Part shown: piece by piece, positions 13,501 through 27,300 of the stretch
Layout of the letters: every line of letters begins with the position of its first letter
Numbering within the stretch: the stretch's first letter is position 1
Source: Undaria pinnatifida
Taxonomy: Eukaryota; Sar; Phaeophyceae; Laminariales; Alariaceae
Length of the DNA: 64,000 nt
Direction of reading: 5' to 3'
Assembly (NCBI GenBank): GCA_012845835.1
Contig: JABAKD010000020.1
Span: forward strand, 2,862,936 to 2,926,935
The notes under the pieces: model-generated
What the model saw: only the letters and a program-made list of their open reading frames with translations
Databases searched by the model: none
What the model was told of the DNA's origin: nothing
Made by a program: the position numbers and the translations under genes

Positions 13501-15269
13501 GACAAGCGGACGCGAGGGTAGGTGGGGGCGGGCGATGGGGTGGGGTAGGGATAGGGGTGGGGGCGAGAGACTGGGGGGGGGGGACTGTTGCTAACGACGT
13601 ACAACTTTTTAGGTGAAACTACCCAGGGAGAGACCGAAACCGAAAATCAAACATAGCAATCCAGCCCCATCCCCCAAGCCTCAGCTACGTGGAAACCGGT
13701 TTCTTCTCCCCGGCAATTTACCACTCTTACCATCACCGCCACGAGTCGGAGTGTCACGTTACGGGCATAGAGCGTATCATAATGAACGCGGTGGAAGGAT
13801 TGCTGCCACTCCAGGGTAATTCCACTCACACAAACTGCACCCACGTTTCAAGGGACGATACATTCATCGCCCACGATACGACATAATGCGAGTAGAATTT
13901 CCGGCAAGCGAGCAGCACCCTGATGATACTCGTATTCCTCCGCACCCACGCCAAGCACTTATCGTGTGTTTGGTCGCTATTCTGGGTCCAAACAGGGTAA
14001 AAGCTGGCAACATACCAACAACACCCCAACCAACATCATTATCACCCCCCCCCCCACAACCATCACCACCACTTACGTACACCACGCTGGGTAGGGTGCT
14101 GTCGACGTTGAACGCCTTAACGCCGCTCTGTACCACCAGCCGCGCGTTGACTTTCCACAGCCTCCGGATTAGCGCCGCCGCGTGCTTGTTCCTGTTCGGC
14201 CGGAAGTACAGCGGAAGCAGCCGCGACAGCATCTCCACGCGCAAGCTACCGCCGGCCTCGTTTGTGACAGCCGCCAGGGCTAGGAGGAGAAGCTCCGGGC
14301 ACTGGTACGCTGGCTTGCTGAACACGTCACGGACCTTTTGGGTTCGGGGGAGGGGTGTGTGTGTGTGGGGGGGGGGGGGGGGGGAGCACATCTTGTTGTG
14401 GTTGGTGTTAAAACAATCTATAAAACGCTCAAAGACACGCACACTCTCAACACGCATCTATCTATACCTCAAAGCGGAGCGTTTGGTGTGGACCAGTTCT
14501 ACTAATGTCAACGACACAACAATACATGACTCTCCGCTTTCATATACAAGACAGTGCGGTCACATAGAGCTGTTCTAAAAATCGATCCTCCCACAACCCA
14601 ACCATCCATCCCCACCCCCCCCTCCAATCCAACCACCCACCCCTAACCCCCCCCCAATCCAATCATCCGCTCTACACAACCAACAGCACCCCATCCCACC
14701 CCACCCCTTCTATCCACCCAACCGCACCTCACCACCCAACTTCCAAGGAACTCCCTCACCTGCGCGTACAAGTCGGTGTCGCTCGCCAAGGACAGCAGAG
14801 ACGCTACAAGGTCCAGGCTCAGCCACGCCCCGTTCGGGGTGGCCGCCACGGGGTCCACTCCCTCCAGGGGCGCCTGCTTAGAGGGGGAGGACGCGAACGT
14901 GAACAGCTGCGGCGGCGCCAAGATGGCCGCCCGCAGGAGGCTGAGGTGGCCGCGCCTGTTCTGCCACGGCATGTACAGCGCCTCGAACGGGATGTCCCGT
15001 CCCGCCGGAGCACGGTACAGCACCAGCAACATCCGCAAAGCGTTCTACAGAGTGGCGGGAACGGGGGCGGTGGCAACGGGGGCGGGGGTGGGGGCGGGAG
15101 GGCGCAGAGGGGGGATGTTAGGAGAATAAGGCAAGGTGTTCCACAGCAACAGAAGCGTGTATGCGCACTTAAGGCGAGGGTGAGGTAGGGGGTGAAGGGT
15201 CAGGTGGAGAGAAAAACATTAGCAAGGAGCTCGAGAGCAAGGGACGGGTGAGCACGCGCACACGCGCGC

Positions 15270-15300
<31 letters not shown>

Positions 15301-18300
15301 AACGTTGGCAAAGAGCTGCGGGGAACGGGGGGGGGGTTAGGACGGGGAGGGAGCATTCGCACGATTTCTCGTACAGCACGGGAGGCGTTCATGGGCAGGG
15401 AGGAGGAGGTGCAAGGGGGGAGTTCCAGCGGGGTTCCTGGCGGTAGGCCGAATATTTTATATATAGAATTTAGAGTATACTTTAGTATTAGCATTGAAGA
15501 CTTGCCAGTACCTCTGGTAGTGGCGAAACCAATATCGACGTCAATAGGTATTGAAAGTATTACCCTCGTCGAAAACCACTAACTGGTAGTCAAACGTCGA
15601 TTGTAAGATTCGATAGTTCAAGTATTCCGGAGTGCAACAAAAACTGCTCGTTTTCAGGGCCGAGGCACAGCTCTACAATACACTCAAATCTGCATTTTAT
15701 TTCGTTCGGTCCATCTTGCTTCAGCCCCGCTCGCCCGGTCCTTGTCCGACGCGCGTCATCGATATCTCATACTCGACTCACCTGGTCCGGGACGTTAAAC
15801 CTCTCGTGGTCCAGCGCCTTGGCGACCGCTACCCAATCCAGGCGCGGCCCGTAGTCCTCCACGAGCACCTGCCTCGCCACGTCGAGCTTCCACGCCCCCT
15901 GCCCCTGCCCCGCCGACCCCCCTCCGTCCCTCCCGCCATCGCCGGCCATCTTTTGCGACACGTCATTCGGGGAAAAAACGTCACGAAGAGAACACACAAT
16001 ACAAGTCAAACAACATACGACAAGATACATGCACTCACGAACGTAAACAATAACAAGAACATACGATACACGTTATGTTAATGTTTCCTGCTATGCTTTT
16101 GTTTCAAGCCGAGAAAACGTCGCAAACACGCCCCAGCTGAATTAAGAGGGGCAGCGGGGGGGGTGAGTGTAGAATCCACGGCACACACAGCACAGGCAGT
16201 ACATCTGGTAGGCCAGCTAAATGTCTACTGGTTGGTTAGTAAGTTTGCCGGTCGGACAGTCAACGAGCCAGTCAAATCACTCAGTCAAACAAGGAACAGC
16301 AGTCAACTTATTAATAGTCAAGTCAGATAGTCAAGCAACTCCGATAGAATCAAATCAGAGGAGCCAAACCAGTCAATCAAGTCATCAATTTCGTCAGCCA
16401 ATCACCCACTTATTCATCCAACAGTCTATCGGTCAACGCCAGTCAGCCAACAACAATCCCACTCGGTCAATAAAAAAAAACAAGCACTCAGTTAATCGTA
16501 ATTGGCCGATCACTCACCCCATCGTTTACTCGGGCAGAGGGTACCCTTCCGCTTTTTCGACAACATGGTTGACATACTCTTTATATTATATATATATACC
16601 CTGCCCCTATCCCTAACCCAATGAAACACACCAACCATTGTACGGTGAAACCCCGTTCGTCTCGTACACAGCGCGCGTCATGTTGTCGAACAAGTGGTGA
16701 GCTCTACTGCTCGGAAAACCGATCAGCCAATCAACCACATCAGCCAATCACAACACTCACTCATTCAACCAGATTCACACCAACTTAAGTCAGTGAAATC
16801 AGTCGATGGAATCCGTCAATACTATCAGTTAATGAAATCAATGAATCCGTCAACGAAAGTAGTCAATGAAATCAACTAGTAGTGATAAAACTCCGTCAAT
16901 GAAATCAGACGATGAAATCAGCCAATGAAATCAATAGGATCAATCGGTCTGTTGGTCCTCCGCCTCACCTGCCCCTCTCCCGACGAGAAGAGGCTGCTCG
17001 TAAGCGCCGACGACAGGTCCCCATCGTCCCCCTGTCCCTTGGCGCTGTTGTAGTTGTTCGCCAGCATCGCAATCACTTGCGCCACCTGGCGTTCGTCAAC
17101 CACTAGCCCACTCTCCTGCAAGGGCAGCAACGGACAACAGAATATCGCGTTCGCGAAAAAATAAAATAAAATAAATCACATCTTTATACATCGGAAATAC
17201 AACAATATCGTGTCTCCGAAACAAAACAAGACATTACTTACCCCGCTTACATATACCACAGGTGTCGTTATCATTATGAAAAAGGTGTAACATCAGCCGT
17301 CGATGCTTAGTCAACTACCTGAGAGTTTACTTTCGGATCGCCCGCAACAAAAACGCCATCACATCTTGATATGACAGTAACCCCTTTAACGCGTCTACAA
17401 CTGGAAACCCTTTCGGGAACAAATTTACTCCAAGTTAGTATTATATGGAGGTATTTTGGGGCTCTAAAGGGGTTACGGCTGAAGAGGTAAAACACGTCGA
17501 ACCTACACGGTGACTACAGCATCGGCGACACGAAGCAGCCCTTTATGCTGGGGTGAGGCACAAATCTTAAGTCAAACGTATGACGCTGTACGAAACACGC
17601 GCAGCATGAAAAAAACAAAGGGTTTTTTAAGAGTCAGATCGGATCAAAGTGACCCGACCCGACCCATGACATCGTAAAAACGTCCTGACCCGATCCGACC
17701 CGATCAAGCAGACTTCGAACACCACCTGACCCGATCCGATCCGACCCGGAATTATTCGTACACCACCTGACCCTATCCGACTCGACCCGCGAGTAATTTT
17801 CAAAATTCCGGCACCGACCCACGGGCCGGGTCACGAGTCGTGAAAAGCCCTGAAAAAAAGCACGTAGCTGCACGCTTTTGCAATCATAGGTGGATGGTAA
17901 AATATGCCATCTTTTTTCGTTTCTTCATTCGCAGCGTAGGCTAAATGTGTTCTCAAAAGGGCAACCCCTTCATTGGCACTGCACCGACCTTTCGGGGTAA
18001 AACTATTAATACTTGAAATCAGAGATGATTCGTAAAAGCTGTACTAGTTGGAAAATATTTTACGACGAGCTTGAGCTTTTATGCCACTGCAAACGTTCCA
18101 CTTTAAGCCCACACTATTTACTTGTCCACGGAAGGAGGGAGCACTTCGAAATGGGTAAAATCGTCATCAACTAGCCCGTGGTAACAAGACCGGCCCCAAA
18201 AATACATCTCGAGGGGGAACAAACATGAACATCCTAACCCTACATGCGTAAAACAATAAGGAGCAATACATGAAACGTTCAAACAAAAGAAAGAAAGCAC

Positions 18301-21300
18301 TCCCCCTGCCGCGCGCTGAACGCGTTTGTTATAAAATAGCCACATGGCAAAAGCCAAGGCAACGAGGTATCGGGGTTTCGACTTGTCGAACAACACCGAA
18401 ATCCAAAGTTAGCCGAGCCAAGGCAAGGCACGGCACGGCAAGGTAGATAAAGCAAGGCAAGACCATGCCACGCCAAGCCACGCCAGGACAAGTGAAAAGA
18501 CAAACCCCAACACAGGTCACAAGATAAAGCGCCCCTACCTCCCTCCCTCCCCCACCCCCTCCCGCCCTCTCTCACCCTGATCGCCTGCCTCAGTGCGCCG
18601 GTGCTAGAGCAGCACGTGTGCCCGAGGTCCTTCAGGAACCCAGCCAGACTGCCCCCCTGCCCGATCCTGCTGGCAATGTCAGCGACGTCAACCCCAAGCG
18701 ACATTGCCCCACCCGTTTTGTTCAAAAAGTTCATCCCCCCTGTTGCAGCGCTGTCCGAGAAAAGCGGCAGCAGCGCAAGCGCGTCTGCGTCTAGCAGCGA
18801 ACTTCGCGACGGTGCAACCCCTCCCGCGTCTGCAGCAGCTGCAGTACCGCCCCCCGCTTCCCCTCCTCCCCCTCCCCCGCCGGCAGCACCCCTGCCCGCT
18901 GATTCCGCCCTCCCCGCTCCCCGTGCGCCTCCCGCCTCGGTTCCCTCCTTGAAACCGCCTTCCAAACCCGCCAGGTACTCCTGGTGGGATTCCCTAATCT
19001 GCTGTAGCAGCGACTTGGCCAAGTGCGGCTGGTAGCGCGAGGTGACGAGATGAGAGGCGCGGCGGAAGCAGGAGAGGAGAAAGACGGGTAGAGAAGAGAA
19101 CAGAGGATGGGAAGGAGGTAGGGGAGGCAAGTGAAATCATAAGAAAGGGAAACAAGAGGAAAGGAAAGGAAAATAAAGTAAAATGAAGGACAAAACATAG
19201 AAAACAGAGGGAAACCAAGCACGAAAGGAACAAAACAAGAGGGAACTGGAACACGAAAGTAACGGGGGCCAAATTAAAACGGAAAATAAAACAAGAAAGG
19301 CATATACGCGAAATAAGAGCAAAATAAAGCACGAGAAAAAAAGGAGACGAGACGAGGCGACATGATACTTGAGATGAGGAACAGCGGAGACGGGGGCAGG
19401 CAAAGGAAGCAAGTGAACAAAATTTCGTAACGGTGGTGGAGTTGAGTGCGGCTGGTGCCAAAAGTACTCTTGATTCAGACACGAAGAAACGAGACGGTCG
19501 CAACAACCTGCCATCCACAAGAGAACGGACCAAATGCAAGCTCACAAGCACACGCATAAGAACACCCGCACAAACAAACACGTGACTGATCTTGCTCATG
19601 GAGCGCGTCGCAGCTGAAAACCTCGTCTTGGCAGCAGGAGACCTCGCATCTCAAACTCGGTACGTGAAGCGCGGAGCCTTCAACCCGCGGTAGGAAAAAA
19701 ACAGAACGCGCCCCGCGGCTGCATGGGCGCACGCACGCGCGCACGCCTGCCCGCCCGTAAAAAAAAACAGCCGCAAGACTGGGAAACCCTTTCCTCACAA
19801 CCATCAGCGATATCACAAAAAAAAAGGGGGGGGGCTCTACCGGTGTACCGGGTACACACTAAACTTTCTGCGAGCACAATACTCCTGCAACACGAGAACT
19901 CGCGGACTCGTAGATTTCAATATTTTTCAATTACGTTTGGTCACCTCTTTTTCCACGACCGTAAAATAGTCCCAGGATGTTTACAAGCAGGGTGTCTCTT
20001 AAAAAAGTGCAGCTACTACTGCTGCATAGGGGTTACAGCCCTATTACCCACGGCAAACACGCCAACTCGATTTCAAAACAGTTATTTTTAAAAGGTCATA
20101 CGAGTAGCAGTTGCCCGGCGTCGGCCTCACCCTCTATCGTCGTGCGTTAAGCGCGGCCGCACGTGGCCATCGTAGGCCAGGAGCGTGTGATGAAACAACA
20201 CAGTAGTATGAAATCGCCAGAAAAATCAACACGAGATGAACCCACAAACATTGAATACCATGCGGTATACATATGATACCAGGGTATAAAATACGGTAAA
20301 AATTACCACATCACCACTACACCGGAGAACTTACCATTGATCAAATTACCACATCGCCACACAAAGGCCTGACAAAGGGTCACATAACACAAAACAAATA
20401 TCACATATCAGAATGTTTATGAGAGATCGGGAGTAAACCTCATGCCGCACGTTTACTGTCGGATGTCTACGACTAGTCTTGATATGTACTCAGCACTCGG
20501 CACCAGTCAAGGCAACAACGTGCCAACAGACATCTTACCGTACCTTCCATGAACAAACCACGTGGCACAAGCGGCGAGCCGAAAAACAGCGAACCACCAC
20601 CAAACAACAAAAACACAAGCAAAGACATAATCAGGCGCACCGGCTCCAAACACAAACCCTCCCGAGAATCTACCAGCGGCGCCGCATCAGACCAGATCAT
20701 TCCGACCCCCGACATAGAACAACAATCGTCCCATGCCGAACTATACCACAATGCTGGGCGGCACCGCATCAGACCAGACCATTCCGACCCCTGATACAGA
20801 ACAACAATCGTCCCATGCCGAACTATCCCACACTGCTGGGCGGCACCGTATCAGACCAGATCATTCCGACCCCCGATACATAACAACAATCGTCCCATGC
20901 CGAACCACACCACACTGCTGTGCGGAAAATTGAGGACCGTTAATGGGTATTAATATGGATACCAAACGGTCCTTACATGGCCGTACTGCCGGAACCCACA
21001 TATTATACCAGGTATATTATACAAGGCTCCACTTCAGGATGGGGTTGAGTTATTAAACCCGGGGGAGTCGCAAATCGAAAAGGGGAACATGGGCATTTCA
21101 ATGATATGTATGAGCTACTGTTTTTGCTACCGTTGTACGCTTCGTATACCTGTTATGAAGTCCGACGATGCGTGTTTGATTTGATGGTTGCGTTGGACGT
21201 GATAATGAAAATGTTGTCGTGGTTCGATCTCCTCCTGTGCACCAGCCACACGAACACTGTAACTACTGCCACAAAAGGCAAGAGCTTGAAACACGGCTGG

Positions 21301-24300
21301 CGTTTTACTGCTGCTGCTGTGCTGTTGTACACTGATTTTGTGGCAAACACACACCACGCACGCATATCTGGTATATACCGAAGCGTACAAACATACACAT
21401 ACTACAGAAGCACCGTCTGTGGCTATTACAGGACAGATCACACCACGGCTGCTGTTTTATACCGTGACTGCCACAAGTACTACTGAACCTGGATGACCAT
21501 ATGTGACGCAGTAGAAAAGCAGCAGAGCGAGATTAGACATAATGTGGTGAAACTTCCACTTTCACATTAATAAACAAAAGAGTTTATATGTGCCCTGCGC
21601 GGCTCGGCGAAACGAGGCAAGCGGCAATATGGGTCTTGCTCTGTGGGTCTTGCCCGGTGCGACTATCCCAAACGCGGCGCGGGGCGTACAACAACGCGAG
21701 AAATAGTAGGAACGTGCCAATCTCCCAGGTAGACAGGCGGAGGGAGGCATTCAGTCACGCGAGGTGTATTACATGATGTTCAGTGCGAGTCGCACAATAG
21801 AAGTCTCAGGGCTAGGTGCAACAGATAGATACGTACTTCGTATCATGTTCAACAGATGTGCTGTTGCTGGTTATATGTATAGCTGCGTCGTAGCCGACAG
21901 CAGAGAGGGTGAGATGTATTTGACTGATGATGTCGCCCAGCGGACGAGAGAGCAGAGCGAACAATGTAAAAACGGAACGGGCTATTATTTAAAAAGAACA
22001 CAAACAACGTGGTGTTTTCCATGCAACTGATCGCCTCAGCGAGGCGGAACACAACGCCTTGGCAAAAAGAGCCAGCTCAGCCATGTTGCATGCTCAGAGC
22101 ACCGCGACGGAGCTCGGCCGGGATCCAGATATGGCATCGCAATATATCCACGGCCCCCTTGCTTGCCCCGCACCCGAAAGTTCGTGAAAAAAAAACTCGG
22201 CCGCCAGACAACACCATGCCAACAAAAGCGCATATCTTGCAGACATATTACACAAGGTTCTACTTCGGGAGGGGGCTGACTTGGTATACCGGGGGCGTCG
22301 CAAGCCCAAAAGGGGGAACAAAGGAGTTCCTTCCAATCATATGTACCTAGTATAGGCTACTAATATAACGCTTTTTGTTCTGCTGCTGAAAGTTTCGTAT
22401 GCCTGGTATGAGGTCCGACAATGAGCGTTTGATGGTTGCATTGGACGCGAAGATGTTGTCGTGGTTCCATCTCCTCCTGCTGCTGAGCACCAACCACGCA
22501 CATACCCTGCTGTGACTAGCACAACGGCGAGTGCTTCGAGTACGGCTGCCGTTGTACCGCTGCTATTGTACTGCTGCATACCAAGTACTGGTACACATTA
22601 TGCCGATTTTGTTGTGGCGAGGCTGGGCGGCTGCTCTTGAAAAAGTACATCCACCGCTCTTCTTGATCGTTTTGTGTGCCTATGACCTATGACAGCAAAC
22701 TTCCCTCTAACACACACAGAGGCGCACACACATACACACAAAACAGAGGCACCGCCGTGCGTGGCTGTCACAAACAAGTGCTGCTGCTGCTGTTGCTGCT
22801 GCGTCGTAGCAGACGGCACAGGGTACAAAAAAACATGGACCAATGATATACAGCGGGCGGGGGAGCGGCGTAAACAAAAAAAACTGTGGGGAGAGGGCTA
22901 TATAAAAACAACAACAAAAAAAGTGGGGTTTTCTGGGTATCTCCGCTCAGCGAGGTGGACGCAACCCCATGACAAAAGAGCCAGCTCAGCGATTTCGAAT
23001 GCTCAGAGCACGCGCCACGGACCTCGGCCGGGATCCAGGTATGCGTCGCAATGTACCGACGAATCCCTTGATTGCTCCGGAGCCGAAAGCTCAAAGCTCG
23101 AGAACAAAAAACTCGGCCGCCGGAGAACAGCACGCCAAGAAAAAAATAAAACGAGCACATTTTCCATCTACATACCAACACGCTCACCTGCCCAGAAACT
23201 TCCTCGCTCGACTTCACCAGCTCCAGCAGAGAGTGCAACGCCTCCAGGCTAAGCTGCCCCCCTCCCCCGCCGGTGAGCCCCGGTACCCTAGCGACAAGAA
23301 ACTTGACCCCTTCCTTAGCAACTCCCGGGTTAGAGGAGCGCGAAAGTCCGAGCCCTACCGCGACTTGCTGCGGCGGCGAAAGCTTTAGCGCACGGCAAAA
23401 GCCTGCGCGAGAGGGAAACCCGGGCACAGCGAATGCGGGGGGGGGGGGGAGGCGCAGACGGTAACGTTAATCAACTATCTTACTGCTATGACTTTAACGG
23501 GACCGATGTTTTTTGTTCGGGGCAAACATGACGAACTACACAAAAACGTACCTTGAGCCCTAGCAGGATATTTTGGTAGCTCTACAAGTCAACCCTACTA
23601 CCTATTACGCATGACTCCATCTTAAGCGGGGTATCTGCTTGGAATCGGAGATAACAGTGTTTGTGCAGTCGAAAACAGACCAACACTATGTACCGCGCCG
23701 ATGTATGGAATTTCTGAAATCCTAACGAGTGTGAAATATTGTCGCACATTCCGGCATACTGTGGAAGGCGCAACAGCAGTCGCATCATACCTAGAACCAT
23801 AATTGGACAGTTGTCGCAGCAGCAGCCGAGTGATGTACAACCTATTCCACAAAACTGCACCCACATATATCAAGCACATTTGTCTGGAATCAGAGTGCGA
23901 CCATGTTGGACCGTTTCAAGTCGAGAAACGAGTAGATTGAAGCTTCCTTGTGCTTGCATCCACGTGTCGGAGACAACCTACTTGGAATAGGACTTGGCTC
24001 ATTTACGGTAACGTGCGTATGAATACGTATGAATATATTATAAAAATAAAAAAATACACCCCAGCTGTAAGATCGAAGATTTTGTCGAAACTCATCTTTG
24101 CAAGCTGTGTCATACTCCGATCGCGCGTATTACGGGTTGTGTGTCCTCATTAAGGATATAGGTCGGCGACTCCCCTTGCAACTACAGTGTAGCTATCAGG
24201 GTCAACAGGGTGATGCTAGTCATATGTCGCAGGGGTTCCCTGGAATCACGCGCGCACGATCGAAGAATGCCGCGAACATCGCAGCAGCGGGGGGTGGGGA

Positions 24301-27300
24301 CAACACAAAAACAACGCGCTTACGGTTCAATCGCAAGCCGGTCCGGATTGCACACAACAAACTCACCAACCCCCCCATCACCTCACCCCCCCCCCCATCC
24401 ACCCGCCCACCCGCCCTCCAACAAAACCCACATCCACCCCACCCACCTGAAAGAAGTTCTTCGCCGATTCTGTGCGGCCCCTGTTGCCCCTGACCCCCCC
24501 CCCTCCCCGTATGCCTCCCAACGGAGTCCGCCCTGTCTCTTCCTCCTCCTACTCCCGACCCCTCTAGCGCCCTGCAGATGGCGCTCACAAAGTTAGGTTT
24601 GTCCGCCGCTTGCGCTACCTCGTGTTGCAGCAGCTGGATCTGTCAAAGCACGCGACGCGTCCACGGGAACAACACGAGAAAAAAAATCGAAAACTATACT
24701 CGCCTCGGTCGGGTGCAAAACTACTTGCAGTTGGATTAAGGCTATTCGTTTCCTGCGGCATAATTGCTGCCTGCACGGAATGGTCATACTCTGATCCACT
24801 CCGTCATGCCGTAGTCCTGAAACCGACACATGTGGTGAACGAAAGCTCGAGCGATCTCACCAGCCAACGTGGCTGTCTCTACAGCAATGGCAGGGACATT
24901 GAGCACATCATACCATAGAAGCAAAACAAGGGTTAGTTAAGCCTTTTGGTACCCAGATACGACGACCTCAACCATAAGAAGCGCCGTCCCACCAACCTTA
25001 CAGGGTCAACTGATCAGCAGCACGAGCACACGATACCATCAATAGCAACATGCGAGCACGTCGTACAACTCCTTGCAGTGGTGAAGAACTTCCGGTGCCA
25101 CATATTCCATCCCCTACCCCACCACCGCCGGGCTGTTACTACATCATATCATACGATACGTGTGGCCCATGCCGTGAAATGCCGTACAACACGCTAGCAT
25201 AACACACGCCCTGGGGCCAAGTTCAGACGCCGATTATCTCCAAAACCCGCATTCTGTCCAAAACATGGGGGGGGGCACAAAACAAAAATTGTGGGCTTTG
25301 GAAAGATCTCGCCGATATCCTTCCGTAGGCACATCGCTTGGCGCTTACAATCTCTTCCCGTTGTCGACAAAACCAGCTTATTAATAGTAAAACAAGAAAA
25401 TCGTCCGATGGATGGTGTCATCTTGGGTGTGAATAATGGTAGCGTCTTCGTCACCTTTCGCTTCTGAAACACCTTCTGAAAAACCCAAAAAGGTCAACAA
25501 CCCTCAACCTTTCTAGAGCTGCAAGCATGATTCCACACTAATTTCAAGTAAACTCTCTCCAAAAACACGTGGGCAGTTCTACAAGGCTTCAAATAGGTCA
25601 ACCCTTCTAGAACTGCAAACATGAGTCCACACAAATTTCAAGTGATTTGTCTCGAGGCAGTTCTAAGAAAGGGTTAAAATAGGCCAAAACCCTCCACCAT
25701 TCTAGAACTGCAAACCTGATTCCACACTAATTTCACGTCACTTGTCCCAAAAAAGGGGTAACTGCACCCAATTACTCGGGGATAAACTACTTGGAATTAG
25801 TACAGGATGTATTGATTTCAGCACGACCGGTACAAGCGCGACATCTATACGAGCGGTGTTTTTCTTTGTTTTATCGCACTTCGCCGATGACAGTCCACCT
25901 GCTATCGTGTTACTCTCCAGCACATTTTTTTCCTCTCTTGTTGCAGATAGTCTGGTGTGTTGGCTTTCATCTTGTTTTCGTCCGCGTGTTCATTGCGGCT
26001 CATTTAGCCAAATCACTCTGCTGCATTTGCACCGTGTATCTCAGTCTCGACGTTTTAGGGCCATAGAGTCCGTCTCTCTAGGAGGCATAGGCACGGAAAC
26101 TGGTTGGGCTGTATGTTCATGGGTGGAAATCAGTTTCATGTGAAGAACACCCACAATACAAGCTTATGTTTGCGAGTTCCAAACTATTTTGGGTTAGAAA
26201 ACGTGACAATAATCGTTTCGACCAAACAAACGTCAAAATAACCCACGGTAAACCAACCCACAAACAAATTACGTTCAAAAATCATGAAAAAAAAAAGTGG
26301 GAAGAACAGTTTCAACCGTTTTTTTTCGCTGATTTTTCGCGGGTTGGGTTGGCCTCGGATTGTGACGCTCGACGGTTTCAATACCATTATCAAGTGTTTT
26401 CCTACCCAATTCCTGCCCAATAAAAGCTGGTGTCGCGCAAAAACGCTACTACAGTATAGTACTGGTACTCGCATTTCTGGCAACCTCGGTGAGACCCGTG
26501 GGTCCCGACCAAAAAAGTCGTGAAGACCCAGTCGTGTCCTCGACAACGTCAAATGTGAAGGCGCTACCTACCTGGTTAACGGGGTGCTCGAAAAAGATGG
26601 GCATATTACCGAGTCCGGGTTAAAAGAAAAAGTCACGTACCGGTAACATTTTCCTCTCCTCGGAAAGGCGGGATCATTGAGATGCATCGGTCGACGGGTG
26701 TCCAACTAAAGTTGTACGTGCATTACCCTCCACTCTGTGAGAGGCAGGGCACGCGGAACAGAAGGCACGTACTGGGTACGCATCGATGGCGGCGCGCCAT
26801 CTCGGAAGACGCGGCGCACGGTATGCAGAGACCTGCCCGACAGAATTGAGTCGCGCAACAGAGGCGACTGCTGTCGTGCAGACGGGTCGTCAACCCCGTG
26901 CCCTATACCCCAAATGAGATCGCAATGGCTAGCTTCTGCGAAAGCCTGTCGCCAGCCTTCAAGGATAAGAGGTCGGCGTCGAGATATCCCGGTACTCGGT
27001 TTACGATTTTTTGCCGTGCCTTCTTGCGAGTTGGTAGGACATTACATCGTCGTCCGTGTAGAGACGCCCTTAGACGGCCAAAGAGTGCTCTTCCGGAGGG
27101 GGGACAGCATAGTAAGGATTTACCCTGTCTAATCGACCTTTTAGGCGGAGCGTGCAGCAAGCAGTATTCGTAGCTGCAGAATAATATTCTGCTGCGCGGG
27201 TGTCGCATATCGTGTGTTCACTCCTTACATTCCAGTCCGAACACATTCTCCAATCCAGCGGCCGGGGCTGCTTGGCTTGGGCGATGCTAGCATCGTCTTT

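Larger units (their letters stand above)
2235..16968 (-). other. Short CNOT1 introns 6-22, contents
   Basis: These seventeen introns are 236-1,125 bp long. They hold mostly low-complexity sequence: long C or G runs (4,359-4,380; 12,223-12,240; 15,272-15,300), a CAACAG array at 2.43-2.51 kb, GGTCAT-type repeats at 8.2-8.45 kb, AACAACCGTTG-like repeats at 8.82-9.1 kb, an ACCACAACA array at 9.86-10.0 kb, a 37-bp direct duplication at 11,747-11,820, and AGTCAATCA and CAATGAAATCAG minisatellites at 16.22-16.50 and 16.73-16.95 kb. A 12-bp inverted repeat (16,556-16,567 and 16,679-16,690) brackets an AT-rich stretch. I see no nested gene. Confidence 0.65.
19029..23187 (-). other. CNOT1 intron 4 (4,159 bp) with tandem duplications
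   Basis: Contains an A/G-rich stretch (19.08-19.40 kb), three units of an 82-bp tandem repeat (20,684-20,929), and a large tandem duplication with copies at about 21.0-22.22 and 22.25-23.14 kb. The second copy ends just before the donor of exon 4. No protein-coding content is recognisable. Confidence 0.75.

Noticed and set aside
16200-16950. CRISPR-like array of AGTCAATCA and CAATGAAATCAG words
   Set aside because: The spacing is irregular and the words are degenerate; it is a minisatellite in a eukaryotic intron.
24490-24560. Apparent frameshift in CNOT1 exon 3 at a run of ten G
   Set aside because: A second frame near the donor looked tempting, but the first frame stays open and joins exon 4 correctly in phase 1, so no frameshift is needed.
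24840-24945. Minus-strand peptide ARAFVHHMCRFQDYGMTEW considered as an upstream CNOT1 exon
   Set aside because: It does not match the CNOT1 N terminus, and exons 1 and 2 at 40.0 and 30.9 kb do.
26737-27173. Overlapping plus-strand frames of 131 and 91 codons
   Set aside because: No family signature, mutually inconsistent frames, and located in CNOT1 intron 2; could be decayed element coding but cannot be supported.
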